Source of the DNA: Dillenia suffruticosa
Taxonomy: Eukaryota; Streptophyta; Magnoliopsida; Dilleniales; Dilleniaceae
Reading direction: 5' to 3'
Assembly (NCBI GenBank): GCA_033439265.1
Contig: JAVTVX010000026.1
Location: 761,501 to 825,500, forward strand
DNA length: 64,000 nucleotides
Shown here: positions 11,590 to 24,880 of the stretch, one piece after another
How the letters are laid out: each line of letters begins with the position of its first letter
Numbering within the stretch: the first letter of the stretch is position 1
Made by a program: the position numbers and the translations under genes
Notes under the pieces: generated by a model
The model's input: the letters and a program-made list of their open reading frames with translations, nothing else
Told to the model about the DNA's origin: nothing
Databases searched by the model: none

Positions 11590-14500
11590 TGCCTAGGATA
11601 AAATTTTATTTGTGTAAAGTTTAAGAATAGGTAGATGTGGCATTGTTCAGACTCAAACCGGAGACCTTCAGTGTGTGAGACTAACGTGATAACTAACTAC
11701 ACCATGACACTATTAATTAGGTTCATTAAAATTTCATTGGTGATACAATTTGGGTTTGACAGATACTTTAAAAAAATTGATAACAAAAAGTTAAGTCTCT
11801 CTTATTTCATTATTTTGCACGAAGTTGCTGAGAACAAAATTTTATTTGTGTAAAGGTTGAGAATAAATAAGTGTGGCATTGCCTAGACTCGAACTAGAGA
11901 CCTTCAGTATGTTAAACTGACGTGATAACTTACAAGACCCTGACGCCGTTCATTTTGGAGATTAAAATTTTCTTACCGACTTAACTTGGGCTTGACGATA
12001 TTCTAAAAATATTGATAATAAAAAAATTAAACCATTTTCATCCTTTTATTTTGAGTTGAAGTGCTGAACACAAAATTTTATTTATGAAAACCTCGACAAG
12101 TGGTAGGTGTGGCATCACCAGGACTCAAACCGAAGACCCTTTTTGTGTTAGACTCATGTGACAACAAACTACACGACGACACCTTCAATTTGGGTCATTA
12201 AAATTTCAATAGTGGCTCAATTTGGTTCTAAATGATACTCTATACAAATTCATAACAAACAAATTAGATCACTCATATCCCATTATTTTGAATTAAAGTA
12301 CTGAAAAGAAAATTTTATTTCTACAAACGTTGAGAATATGCAAGTGTGGCATCGCACGGACTTGAATCGGAGATATTCAGTGTGTAAGACTAACATAATA
12401 AGCAACTACACCATGATACCTTTGGCTCGGGTCATTAAAATTTCATTAGTGATTCAATTTGGGTTTGACACTCTAAAAAAATTGATCATAGAAAAATTAA
12501 ACCTCTCCTAACCCATTATTTTGTATTAAAGTGCCTAGGACAAAATTTTCTTTGTGTAAAGCTTCAGACTAGCCAGGTGTGACATTACCAAGACTCAAAA
12601 TGGAGACCTTCAGTGTGTTAGATAGACAAGATAACCAACACCACCATGACACCAATGATTTGGGTCATTAAAATTTTATTTGTGACTTAATTTGTGTTTG
12701 ATTGATACTTTAAAAAAATATTGATAACAAAAATTGTAAGCTTCTTTTCTCCGATTATTTTGAATTAACGTGCTGAGAAGAAAATTTTATTTGTGCAAAC
12801 CTAGAGAAGATGCAATTGTAGCACCTCTTGGACTCAAGCTGGAGAGTTTCAGTGTGTAAGACTGACGTGATAACCAACTACACTATGACTCCTTTCATTT
12901 GGGTCATTTAATTTCATTAATGACTCAATTTGAGTTTGACTTATACTCTAAAAAATTGATCATAAAAAAATTAAGCCTCTCTTAGCCATTATTTTGAATT
13001 AAAGTGTCTAGGACAAAATTTTATTTGTGTAAAGCTTGAGAATAGGTAGGTCTGGCCTCGCCCAAACTCGAATTGGAGACCTTCAGTGTGTAAGACTAAC
13101 ATGACAAACAACTATACGACAACACCATTAATTTGTATCATTAAAATTTAACAAGTGACACAATTTGGGCTTGATAGATACTCTAAAAAATTGAAAATAA
13201 AAAGAAGCCTCTCTTAACTCATTATTTTGATTGAAGTTATCGAGAACAAAATTTTGTTTGTGTAAAGCTTGAGAATAAATAGGTGTGGCATCACCTGAAC
13301 TCAAACCGGAGACCTTCAGTTTGTTAGACTGACATGATAACCAACTATACCACGATACCATTGATTTTGAACGTTAATATTTTCTTAATTTGGGTTTGGC
13401 TGATCCTCTAAAAACATCAATAATTAAAAAATTAAGCCAGTTACATCTTAATATTTTTGAGTTGAAGTGCTGACCACAAAATTTTATTTGTGAAAGCCTT
13501 GACAAGTGGTAGGTATGGCGTCACATAGATTTAAAGCGAAGACCTTTTTTGTGTTTGAATCATTTGAATCATGGGACCACAAACTATACCACGACACCTT
13601 TGATTTGGGTCATTAAAATTTCAATAGTGGCTTAATTTGGGTCCGAGTGATACTCTACATAAATTCATAACAATCAAATTAAATCTCTTTTATCCTAATA
13701 TTTTCAATTGAAGTGCTCAAAACAAAATTTTATTTCTACGAATCATGAGAGGACGCAAGAATGGCATCGCCTGGACTCGAGCTAGAGACCTTCAATGTGT
13801 AAAACTAATGTGATAACCAACTAGATCTCAACACCTTTCACTTGGGTCATTCAAAATTCATTAGCGACTCAATTTGGGTTTGATACTCTAAAAAAATTGA
13901 TCATAGAAAAATTAAGCACTCGAACTAGAGACCTATGTGTTAGACGGATGTGATAACTAACTACTCCGCAACACCATTGACTTGGGTTATTAAAATTTTA
14001 TTAGTGACTCAATTTGGGTTTGACAGATACTCTAAAATATATTGATAATGAAAATTGTAAGCCTCTCTTATCCCATTATTTTGAATTAAAATGCTCATAA
14101 CAAAATTTTATTTGTGCAAACCTTGAGAAGATACAAGTGTTGCATCTCCTGGACTCAAACTGGAGAGCTTTAGTGTGTAAGACTGACATGATAACCGACT
14201 ACATTGTGACTCCTTTCATTTGGGTCATTTAAATTTCATTAGCGACTCAATTTGGGCTTGACATATACTTAAATAACAGATCATAAAAAATTAAGCCTCT
14301 CTTAACCTATGATTTTGTATTAAAGTGCATAGGATGAAATTTTATGAGGGTAGAGCTTGAGAAAAGGCAGGTGTCACATTGCCTGGACTTAAATCGGAGA
14401 CCTTCAGTTCATGGGATTGAGTGATAACCAACTATACCATGACACTATTAATCTAGATCATTAAAATTTCATAAAAGACTTAATTTGGGTTTGATGAATA

Positions 14501-15013
14501 CTCTAAAAAATTGATAATAAAAAGTTAAGCCCCTCATATCTCGTTGTTTTGAATGAAGTTACTTAGAACAAAATTATATTTTTGTAAAGCTTGAGAATAA
14601 ACAATTGTGGCATTGCCTGGACTAGAACCAGAGACCTTCAATTTAGAATATTAGACTAACTTGATAACCAACAGCACCATGATAGCATTACTTTTGCACA
14701 TTAAAATTTTTTTAGTGACTTAATTTGGGTTTGACTCGTACTCTAAAAATGTTGATAATAAAAAAATTAAGCCACTTTCATCCTATGATTTTGAGTTGAA
14801 GTGCTGATCACAAAATTTTATTTGTGAAAACCTAGAGAAATGGAGGGTGTAGCATTGCAAGGATGCAATCCAAAGACCTTTTTGGCGTTAGAATCACAAG
14901 ATAACAAACTACACCACGACACCTTCAATTTAGGTCATTAAAATTTCAATAGTGGCTCAATTTGGTTCCGATTGATACTCTAAATAAATTAATAACAAAC
15001 AAATTAAATCTCT
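11585..15013 (-). repeat. tRNA-Val-derived tandem array, segment 3 (six-monomer order)
   Basis: tRNA-like parts near 11,638, 11,872, 12,108, 12,343, 12,580, 12,813, 13,050, 13,286, 13,520, 13,762, 14,138, 14,373, 14,607 and 14,850. A deletion at about 13,915 fuses two monomers. Spacer-defined types repeat in a six-member order with a period near 1.4 kb (12,108 to 13,520). Anticodon-loop readings include UAC, CAC and AAC. The right edge is cut by solo LTR B at the TCTCT duplication. Confidence 0.85.
11638..11711 (-). tRNA. tRNA-Val-like copy, CAC anticodon, probably decayed
   Basis: A 74-nt minus-strand unit whose anticodon loop reads CTCACAC (anticodon CAC, valine). The anticodon 3' side ACTGA would pair with TCAGT, but the 5' side reads TTAGT, leaving one mismatch. 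Position 1 is A instead of G and the T-arm is partly mismatched. It is one of the clearer CAC-type monomers. I regard it as a pseudo-tRNA unless folding shows otherwise. Confidence 0.5.
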
Positions 15014-16141
15014 TGTCACGCCCCGAACCGGGATCGTGAACAGTCGCCCGTTGTCCCTGGATGCCGGCTGGATTTTTACAGAAAATCGGGCAGAACCTCC
15101 CCATAAATCGGAGGTTTCCCATGTACAATTTCACCTGTATATGACATTCATCCAGTACAAATAAACAATTGGCCATCCCGACCTCTCCAAAATCAACAAT
15201 ATCCACAGCCAACATCCAGAACAACGCAAGGCTATAAAGTTTCTAACAGTCCTAGCAACAGACCTCTACTGTCATGCCCAACTAGAGCATGAGCAGCCGC
15301 CACACCGAGCGGACTTAAATTCTACGCATATATAAAATAAATTCCCAAGTTATTTTTAAATATTTACAAATGCCTCAATGCAACGAAATAATCAACACGC
15401 GAGTTCCGCGAAATAAAGTCCATAATTTATACAGTCATCCCAGAAAATTTATATAAATACATTGGTCAATCTAAAACCTCCAATACATAATAATATCACC
15501 AATCATCATAGCGGAAGAGATGGAAAATATCCATACCCAATCCCAGTGGTATCTCCTCGATCCAACACTAATCCTGTGGGAAAGAAAGTGAGGGATGAGT
15601 ATCTATGGGAGGATACTCAGTAAGTGAGGGGATTGACATCATGCTATCAATATCGAGGTGAATTTGGAGTGTCAAAGCATAAGATAAGAAAATATCCACA
15701 GTGTGCAAACCAATCATGTTATTTCAAAATCATATATAATACGCACACATCAGAAAGCAAGATATGCATCCTAAAATTTTACATCAATGTCATGAAGAAC
15801 CGGCCAATGAAATATTCCCGACAATGGTCTACCTCGACCAAGGACGGCGCATTGGGGTTTTTTCCAAATGCAAGTATTAAAGAATGGTTCTCTGCCCCAA
15901 TGTTGGCCACAGACTACCCCAACTAGCCTGTAAAAAAATATATAGTGTACATATAACTAGTCGGCCGTGTATGGTGCCCCCGCCTGGTGCTAGACGGAGC
16001 CGTACTCAACGTCCTCTCCGATGAGGGTCAACCTGGGACACCCATACACACGACAATCTGGCGGATACCTCCGGCCGAAGCGTATCCGGACACAAGGGGT
16101 GCCTCTACCAGATGTCCTTCGTAGCTACGGATCACAATATC

Positions 16142-16407
16142 AAATCGGCTGGCACGTAGCCCCATGCATCCCATCACCAGTCGGCCGGGCATATAGCCCC
16201 ATGCATAATATCATAACGTCGGCCGGGCATACAGCCCAATGCATAATATCATAAAGTCGGCCGGGCATACAGCCCAAAACATAATATCGTAAAGTCGGCC
16301 GGGCATACAGCCCAAAACATAATATCGTAAAGTCGGCCGGGCATACAGCCCAAAACATAATATCGTAAAGTCGGCCGGGCATATAGCCCAAATGTGTAAG
16401 TAAATCC
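16142..16407. repeat. 38-bp minisatellite, seven copies
   Basis: GTCGGCCGGGCATACAGCCC-type units begin at 16,180, 16,218, 16,256, 16,294, 16,332 and 16,370, exactly 38 bp apart, with a degenerate copy at 16,142. The copies at 16,256-16,370 are nearly identical. The unit is absent from solo LTR A, so it expanded in this copy's lineage. Repetitive frames on the minus strand are a by-product. Confidence 0.95.
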
Positions 16408-17059
16408 ATTTAAAACCATGTGCCAATGCAGTGAAAGCATTTAAAACATATCAATATGTCGAAAATGTGGCACAATATACGTTTATCAAAACTCATGGAT
16501 GCATATCAATAAGGTCAGCAGTTAAGACACTCCAAAGGTCACAAAACATTTCATCAAATATTGGAAAGTCATAACAATCATACATTTTGCAGAAACATGT
16601 CATTAAAAGATATTTTTGAAACATGGTTTTCAATCAATAGCGAATGTCAAAGTCCCACTCACAGTTCTACGGGAGGGAAGTCACTCCCTACTGACAAGCC
16701 AAATCGGATCTGACCGCTCGAGTCTCCAAAAGATCAACCTAAATCAGATTATCAAATTTCTGTAACATTCTATACTTAACCTTCAATTCATAGATAATCA
16801 TTTCATAATTTGTATTCTATATGCATTCCACTTATACTCTAAACATATACAAAACCTTTCATCTTAAATTCAATTCTAGATTCGTCCAATTTATCAATTA
16901 GAGTCGAAATCTCCTCACCTAGGGTTTTCTCGAAGCGCCGAGTCTCGTCCGAAAGTCGCTTCGGTCACTCCAAAGTCTGTAGGGTTTCCTATCAAAACAA
17001 GGTTCATTTGTTAGATCTAAACACATAGATCCGAAACAAAACCCTAAGTCATTTACCTG

Positions 17060-18101
17060 CGTGGAGATTCGTGGGCTGTCACGGGCTCGTGGGCCGTCAC
17101 GGGCCGTCGCGGGCTCGTGGGCCACGGGCCGGACTGGGCTCGTGGGCTACAGCTAGCGGGCTCGCTGGTCAGCGGGCCAGCGGGCTGGCAGGCCGATGGG
17201 CTGAACTGGGCCGCGGGCCGTACTGGACCTGTGGGCTTGGACGGGCTGTCGGGCCTGGTGGGCCCGTGGGCTTGGACGGGCTGTCGGGCCTGGTGGGCCC
17301 GTGGGCTTGCTGCTGATGGGCCTGTGGCTAATGGGCCTGCAGGCTGGCGGGCCTGCGGGCCGACAGTGGCTCGCGGACTGATGCTCGCCCGTGCGCTGGT
17401 GCGCTGTGCTGGGGCGTGCTCGTGCGCTGCTCGCGCGCGCTCGTGCGCTGCTCGCGCGCGCTCGTGCGCTGGGCCGCGCTCCCGTGCACGCTCGTGCGCT
17501 GGGCCGCGCGCCCGTGCACGCTCGTGCGCTGGGCCGCTCGGGCTAGTGTGCTGGGCCGCTCGCGCTAGTGCGCTGGGCCTCGCGCGATAGTGTGCTGGGC
17601 CTTGTGCGCTCGCGGCCTCGCTCGCACTCGCGGCCTCGGTCCTGCTCGTGGCCTGGGCGCGAGCTGCGGGCTGGGTCCTGCTCGGGGCCTGGCTCGCGCT
17701 GTGGGCTGCAGGGCACACTCGGTGGCTCGATAGAGCGAGGAGGCAGCAATCGCGCGCTGTGGCACGATCGGGCTCGCGTGGAGGAATCGCACTGTGGAGC
17801 GCTCAAGCTCGCGCGATGGTGGCAGGAGGAGGGGGTTGCTGCTGGTGGCGGCTGTTCGCGGACGGAAGCGAGATCGCGCGGTGGCGGCGCTCGGCGGAGC
17901 TTGCGAAGGAGGTGAGATCGCAATCAATCGCGACTGCAGAAAGGAGAGTGAGCCGCGGGAAGAAAGAAGCAGAAGAAGAAGGAAGAAGGCGGCGAATGGC
18001 GGAGACACGCAGCGAGGAAGGCGGCGCCGGCGGTGGCTGTGGCGGAGGAAGCCGAACGGCCGTGGGAGAAGGCGAACAGCCGCAGGAGAGGGAACGTCGG
18101 G

Positions 18102-18153
<52 letters not shown>

Positions 18154-18216
18154 CGAATTAGGGCTTTAGCCCTAATTCAATTGGGGGGAGGGCCAAAACG
18201 CTGCGTTTTGGCTCTC

Positions 18217-18255
<39 letters not shown>
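17060..18255. other. GC-rich block, (GA)n and poly-T in solo LTR B
   Basis: About 1 kb of strongly GC-rich sequence with internal GGGCC and GCTCGTGCGCTGGGCC-type repeats, then (GA)n at about 18,105-18,147 and a long T run at about 18,222-18,255. Open frames on both strands are compositional. This block contrasts sharply with the AT-rich array on either side. Confidence 0.8.
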
Positions 18256-18257
<2 letters not shown>

Positions 18258-19580
18258 TCTTGGTGTTACATCTCTCATATCCCACTATTTTCCATTAAAC
18301 TCAAAATAAAATTTTATTTCTGCAAACCATGAGTAGATGCAAGAGTGGCCACTCATAGACTCGAACTGAAGACCTTTGATGTGTAAGACAGATGCAATAA
18401 CTAACTATGCCACAAAACCTTTCACTTGAGTCATTAAAATTTCATTAGTGACTCAATTTGGGTTTGATATTCTAAAAAAATTGATCATAGAAAAATTAAA
18501 CCTCTATTAACCCATTATTTTGAATTAAGGTGTCAAGGACAAAATTTTATTTGCACAAAGCTTGAGAATAGGTTGGTGTGGCATCACCCGGACTCGAACC
18601 CATTATTTTGAATTAAAGTGTCAAGGACAAAATTTTATTTGCATAAAGCTTGAGAATAGGTTGGTGTGGCATTACCCAGACTTGAACCGGAGATCTTCAG
18701 TGTGTGAGATTGACGTGATAACCAACGACACTGTTGATTTTGGACATTAAAATTTTCTTAGTCACGCTATTTGGGTTTGACTGACACTCTAAAAATATTC
18801 ATAAAAAAATTAAGCCTTTTTCATCGTATTATTTTGAGTTGAGGTGCTCACTACAAAATTTTACTTGTGAAAACCTTGAGAAGTAATAGGTATGCCATTG
18901 CACGGACTCAAATCAAAGACCTTTTTTGTGTTAGAATCATGTGACAACAAACTACACCATGACTCCATCGATTTGGCTCATTAAAATTTCAATAGTGGTT
19001 CAATTTAGGTCCGAATGATACTCTAAATAAATTCATAACAAACAAATTAAATCTCTCTTATCCCATTACTTTCAATTAAAGTGCTCAAAATAAAATTTTA
19101 TTTCACAAGACTGGCATCACCTGAATTTGAACCAGAGACCTTCAGTGTGTAAGACAGACATGATCATCGACTACACCACGACACCTTTCACTTGGGTCAT
19201 TAAAATTTCATTAGTGAGTCAATTTGGGTTTGACACTCTGAAAAAATTTATCATAGAAAAATTAAGCCTCTCTTAACCCATTATTTTGAATTAAAGTGTC
19301 TAGGACAAAATTTTCTTTGTGTAAAGCATGAGAATAGGTAGGTGTAGTACTGCCCGGACTTTAATCAGAGACCTTCAATGTGTGAGATTGACGTGATAAC
19401 AAACTACACCATGACACCATTAATTTGGATTTTTAAAATTTCATTAGTGATTTAATTTGGGTTTGACAACTACTCTTAAAAATTGATAATAAAAAAGTTA
19501 TATCTCTCTTATCTCACTATTTTCAATGAAGCTACTAAGAACAAAATTTTATTTGTGTAAAGCTTGAGAATAAACAGGTG

Positions 19581-19654
19581 TGGTGTTACCTAAACTCGAA
19601 CCAGAGACCTTTAGTGTGTTAGACTGACTTGATAACCAATTACAATACAACACC
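19581..19654 (-). tRNA. tRNA-Val-like copy, AAC anticodon, decayed
   Basis: 74 nt. The loop reads CTAACAC (anticodon AAC). The B box GGTTCGAGTT is close to consensus and the A box TTGGTTATCA is intact, but the acceptor and D-arm carry several substitutions. Shown as an example of the AAC-type monomer. Confidence 0.4.
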
Positions 19655-22489
19655 ATTCATTTAGGACATTAAAATTTTCTTAATGACATTATTTGGGTTT
19701 GACTGATGCTCTGATAATATTGATGATAAGAAAAATTAAGCCACTTTCATCATATTATTTTGAGTTGAATGCTGACCACAAATTTTCATTTGTGAAAACC
19801 TTGAGAAGCGGTAGGTTTGGCATCGCATGAACTTGAACCAAAGACCATTTTCATGTTAGAATCACGTGACATCAAACTACACAACGACACTTTCGATTTG
19901 GGTCATTAAAATTTCAATAGCGGCACAATTTAGGTCCAAATGATACCCTAAATAAATTGATAACAGACAAATTAGATCTCTCTTATCCCGTTATTTTCAA
20001 ATAAAGTGCTCCAAACAAAATTTTATTTCTACAAACCATGAGAAGACGCAAGAATGGCTTTACCCAGACTTGAACTAGAGACATCGGTGTGTAAGATTGA
20101 CGTGATAACCAACTACACCATGATGCCTTTCACTAATGTCATTAAAATATCGTTAGCGACTCAATTTGGGTATGATACTGTAAAAAAATTGAGCATAGAT
20201 AAATTAAGCCTCTTTTAACCCATTATTTTGAATTAAAGTGTCTAGGAGAAAATTTTATTTGTGTAAAACTTGAGAATAGGTAGGTATGGCATCACCCGGA
20301 GTTGAACCAGTGACTGACTTGATAGACAACTACACCATGATACCATTAATTTGGATTGTTAAAATTTCATTAGTGACTCAAATAGGGTTTGATAGACACC
20401 CTAACAAATTGATAATAAAAAGCTAGGCCTCTCTTATCTCTTTATTTTAAATGAAGCTACTAAATACAAAATTTTATTTGTATAAAGCTTGAGAATAAAC
20501 ATTTGTAGCATTGTTCGAACTCGAATTGGAGACCAGTCCGTTACCATGACACCATTGATTTTGGACATTAAAATTTTCTTTGTAACTTAATTTGGGTTTG
20601 AGTGGTACTCAAAAACATTTGTGAAAACCTTGAGAAGCGGCAGGTTTGGCATCGCACGAACTCAAACCAAAGACCTTTTTTGTGCTAGAATCACAAGATA
20701 ACAAACTACACAATGACACGTTCATTTTGGGTCATTAAAATTTCAATAGTGGCTCAATTTGGGTCTGAATGATAATTTAAATAAATTCATAACAAACAAA
20801 TTAAATTTCTCTTATCCCATTATTTTCAATTAAAGTTCTCAAAACAAAATTTTATTTCTATAAACCATGAGAAGACTCAAAAGTGGTTCACCAGAACTTT
20901 GATTGAAGAACTTCAGTATATGTAAGACTGATGTGACAATCAACTACCTCCCAACACCTTCGATTTGGGTCATCAAAATTTTAATAGTAGCTTAATTTGG
21001 GTCTGAATGATAGTCTATTTAAATTGATAACAAACAAATTAAATCTCTCTTATCCCATTATTTTCAATTAAAGAGCTCAAAATAAAATTTTATTTTAGCA
21101 AACCATGAGAAGACGCAAGAGTGGCATCACTTGGACTCAAACCGAAGACCTTTAGGGATAAGACTGATGTGATAACCAACTTCACCACGACACCTTTCAC
21201 TTGGCTCATTAAAATTTCATTAGCTACTCAATTTTTATTTGATACTCTAAAAAAATTGATCATAGAAAAATTAAGCCTCTTTTAATCCATTTTTGTGTAA
21301 AGCTTGAGAATAGGTAGGAGTGGCATCACCTAGACTCAAATAGAGACCTTCCAAATGTGATTGACGTGATAACCAACTACACAACGACACCATTAATTTG
21401 GATCATTAAAATTTCATTAGTGACTCATTTAGGTTTGAGAGACACTTTAAAAAGTTGATAATAAAAAGCTAAGCCTCTCATCACATTATTTTGAATGAAG
21501 TTATAAGAACAAAATTTCATTTGTGTAAAGCTTGATAATAAACAAGTATCGCATCGCCCATGCTTGAACTAGAGGCCTTCTGTGCATGAGACTGACGTGA
21601 TAGCTAGTTACACCATGGCACCATTAATTTTGATTGTTAAAATTTCATTAATGACTCAATTTTAATTTGATAGATACCCTAAAAAGTTGATAATAAAAAG
21701 CTAAGCCTCTCTTAACCCATTATTTTGATTGAAGCAACTAGGAACAAAATTATATTTTGTGAAGCTTGAGAATAAATAGGTGTGGCATTGCCCGAACTCA
21801 AACCGGAGACTTTCAGTGTGTAAGACTAATGTGATAACATACCACACCACGACACCATTGATTTTGAACATTAAAATTTTCTTGGTGACTTAATTTGGGT
21901 TTGACTGGAACTCTAAAAATATTGATAATAAAAAAAATTAAGCCACTTTCATCCTATTATTTTGAGTTGAAGTGCTTACCACAAAATTTTATTTGTTAAA
22001 ACCTTGAGAAGCGGTGGGTTTGGCATTGTACGAACTCAAATCGCAGATATTATTTTGTTAGATTCATCTGATAACAAACTACGCCATGGCACCGGTGATT
22101 TGGGTCATTAAAATTTCAACGGTGGCTCAATTTGGGTTTGAATGATACTCTAAATAAATTCATAACAAACAAACTAAATCTCTCTTATCCCATTATTTTC
22201 AATTAAACTTGTCAAAAAAAAATTTATTTATGCAAATCATGAGAAAATGCAAGAGTGGCTTCACAAGGACTCAAATCAGAGACCTTCAGTGAATAAGACT
22301 GATATGATAAGCAACAACACCATGACACCTTTCACTTGGGTCATCAAAGTTTCATTAGTGGCTCAATTTGGCTTTGATACTGTAAAAAATTTTTCATAGA
22401 AAAATTAAGCCTCTCTTAACCCATTTTTTTTTTGAATTAAATGCCAAGGTGAAAATTTTATTTGTGTAAAGCTTGAGAATAAGTAGATG

Positions 22490-22563
22490 TGTCATTGTCC
22501 GGACTCAAACCGGAGACCTTTAGCGTGTGAGATTGATGTGATAACTAGCTACACCATGACACC
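22490..22563 (-). tRNA. tRNA-Val-like copy, CAC anticodon
   Basis: 74 nt on the minus strand. The 5' end is GGTGTCA, and the loop reads CTCACAC with anticodon CAC. The T-arm reads TCCGG-TTTGAGT-CCGGA, nearly fully paired. The acceptor 3' strand is mismatched. One of the best CAC-type monomers; probably a pseudogene. Confidence 0.45.
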
Positions 22564-23650
22564 ATTAATGTGGATCATTAAAATTTCATTAGTGACTTAA
22601 TTTGGGTATGCCAAATGCTCTAAAAAATTAATAATGAAAAGCTAAGCCTCTCTTATCTCATTATTTTGAATGAAGTTACCAAGAGCAAAATTTTATTTGT
22701 GTAAAGCTTGGTAATAAAAAGGTGTGGTGTCGCCCGGACACAAACCGGAGACCTTTAGTATGACTGACATGATAACTAACTACACCACGACAACATTGAT
22801 TTTGGACATTAAAATTTTCTTAGTCACATAATTTAGGTTTGGCTGTTACTCTAAAAATATTGATAATAAAAAATTTAGCCACTTTCATCATATTATTTTG
22901 AGTTGAACTGCCAACAACAAAATCTTATTTGTGAAAACCTTGAGAAGTGGTAGGTCTGGCATTGCATGAATAGGAGCTGAAGACATTTTTGTGTTAGAAT
23001 CACGTGATGACAAACTACACCACGACACATGGGATTTGAGTAATTAAAATTTCAATAGTGGCTCAATTTGGGTCTAAATGATATTTTAAATAAATTCATA
23101 ACAAACCAATTAAATCTCTCTTATCCCATTAGTTTCAATTAAAGTGCCCAAAATGAAATTTGATTTCTGCAAACCTTGAGAAAACACAAGAATGGCTCCA
23201 TTAAGCCTCAAATCAGAAACCATGAGTGTGTAAGTGATAACCAACTACCTCCGACACCTTTCACTTGGGTCATTAAAATTTCATTAGCAACTCAATTTGG
23301 GTTTGATATTCTAAAAAAATTTATCATTGAAAATTAAGCCTCTCCTAACCCAATTTTTTGAACTAAAGTGTCTAGGTGAAAGTTTTTTTGTGCAAAGCTT
23401 GAGAATAGGTAGGTCCGGTATTACCTGAACTTGAATTGGAGACTTTCAGCATGTGAGATTGATGTGATAACCAACTACAGCATGACACCATTAATTTGAA
23501 TCTTTAAAATTTCTTTAGTGACTCAATTTAGATATGACAGGTGCTCTAAAAAATTGATAATAGAAACCTAAGCCTCTCTTATCACATTGTTTTTAATGAA
23601 GTTACAAAGACCAAAATTTTATTTGTGTAGAGCTTGATAATAAACAGGTG

Positions 23651-23724
23651 TGGCATCATCTAGACTCGAACCGAAGACTTTCAGTGTGTTAGACTGACGT
23701 GATAACCAACTACACCACAACAAC
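23651..23724 (-). tRNA. tRNA-Val-like copy, AAC anticodon, decayed 5' end
   Basis: The anticodon arm TCAGT-CTAACAC-ACTGA is perfectly paired with anticodon AAC. The A box (TAGTTGGTTATCAC) and B box (GGTTCGAGTC) match plant tRNA-Val. Position 1 is altered, giving GTTGTTG instead of GGTGTCG, so acceptor pairing is weakened. Confidence 0.5.
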
Positions 23725-24880
23725 AATGATTTTGGACATTTTCTTAGTCACTTAATTTTAGTTTGACTATTACTCTAAAAATATTGATAATAAAAAAACC
23801 ACTTTCATCCTATTATTTTGAGTTAAAGTGTTGACCACAAAATTTTATTTGCGAAAACCTTGAGAAGCAGTAGGTTTAGTGTCGCATGAACTTGAACCGA
23901 AGACCTTTTTGTGTTAGAATCACGTGCAACAAATTAAACCATGACACCTGTGATCTGGGTCATTAAAATTTCAATAGTGGCTCAATTTGGATCCGAATGA
24001 TACTTTAAATGAATTCATAACAAACAAATTAAATCTCTCTTATCCCATTATTTCAATTAAAGTTCTCAAAATGAAATTTATTTTTGCAAACCATGAGAAG
24101 ACACAAGAGTGGCAATGCCCGGACTCGAATTGGAGACCTTCAGTATGTAAGACTAACATAGTAACCAACTACACTATGACACCTTTCACTTGGGACATTA
24201 AAATTTCATTAGCGACTCAATTTGGGTTTGATACTCTAAAACAATTGTCATAGAAAAATTAAGCCCCTCTTAACACATTATTTTGAATTGAAGTGCCAAG
24301 GACAAAATTTTCTGTGTAAAGCTTAAGCAAAGGTAGGTATTGCATCACTCGACATCGAACCAGAGACCTTCAGTGAGTGACACTAACATGATAACCAACA
24401 ACACCACGACACCACAAATTTGGTTCATTAAAATTTCATAAGTGCCTCAATTTGGATCCGACAGATACTAAAAAAAATTGATAATAAAAAGTTAAGCCAC
24501 TCTTATCTCATTATTTTGAATGAAGTTACCAAGAACAAAATTTTATTTGTGTAAAGCTTGATAATAAATAGGTATTGCATCACTTGAACTAGAACCGGAG
24601 ACCTTTAGATTGTTAGACTGACGTGATAACCAACAACACCATGACACCATTGATTTTGGACATTAAGATTTTCTTAGTGACTTAATTAGGGTTTGACTAA
24701 TACTCTAAAAATATTGATAATAAAAATATTAAACCACTTTCATCATACTATTTTGAGTTGAAATGTTGTCCACAAAATTTTATTTGTGAAAACCTTGAGA
24801 AGTGTTAGGTGTGGTATCACATGGACTCGAACCAAAGACCTTTTTTGTGTTATAATCACGTAACAACAAACTACACCATG

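Larger units (their letters stand above)
15009..18275 (-). mobile_element. Solo LTR B (3,257 bp) with TSD TCTCT
   Basis: TGTCACGCCC at 15,014 to GGTGTTACA ending at 18,270, with perfect TCTCT duplications at 15,009-15,013 and 18,271-18,275. It is colinear with solo LTR A: shared termini, shared central block (TCTGACCGCTCGAGTCTCC at about 10,237 and 16,710), GC-rich part and GA tract. It is longer because of a 38-bp minisatellite, a longer GC-rich block and a poly-T run. No internal domains, primer site or polypurine tract were seen. Two independent insertions of one gypsy-type family into the same satellite. Confidence 0.85.
18271..24880 (-). repeat. tRNA-Val-derived tandem array, segment 4 (mostly four-monomer order)
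   Basis: About 28-29 monomers of ~230 bp. The repeating order, read left to right, is: a type with TTTTTTGTGTTAGAATC in the anticodon arm (degenerate AAC); a type with GTGTGTAAGACTGAC (UAC on the minus strand); a type with GTGTGTGAGACTGAC (CAC); and a type with GTGTGTTAGACTGAC (AAC). Each has its own spacer. A partial duplication occurs at 18,580-18,690. Deleted copies are seen near 20,310 and 20,530. The right edge falls inside a tRNA-like part, interrupted by an insertion at 24,881. Confidence 0.85.

Noticed and set aside
16140-16440. Repeat protein of 63-89 residues with ARPTLRYYVLG units
   Set aside because: It is the translation of the 38-bp minisatellite; the same repeat is open in all three minus-strand frames.
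17053-18309. Long Ala/Arg/Pro-rich frames of solo LTR B, up to 221 residues
   Set aside because: Same reason: open on both strands in several frames, repetitive, inside an LTR with perfect target duplications.
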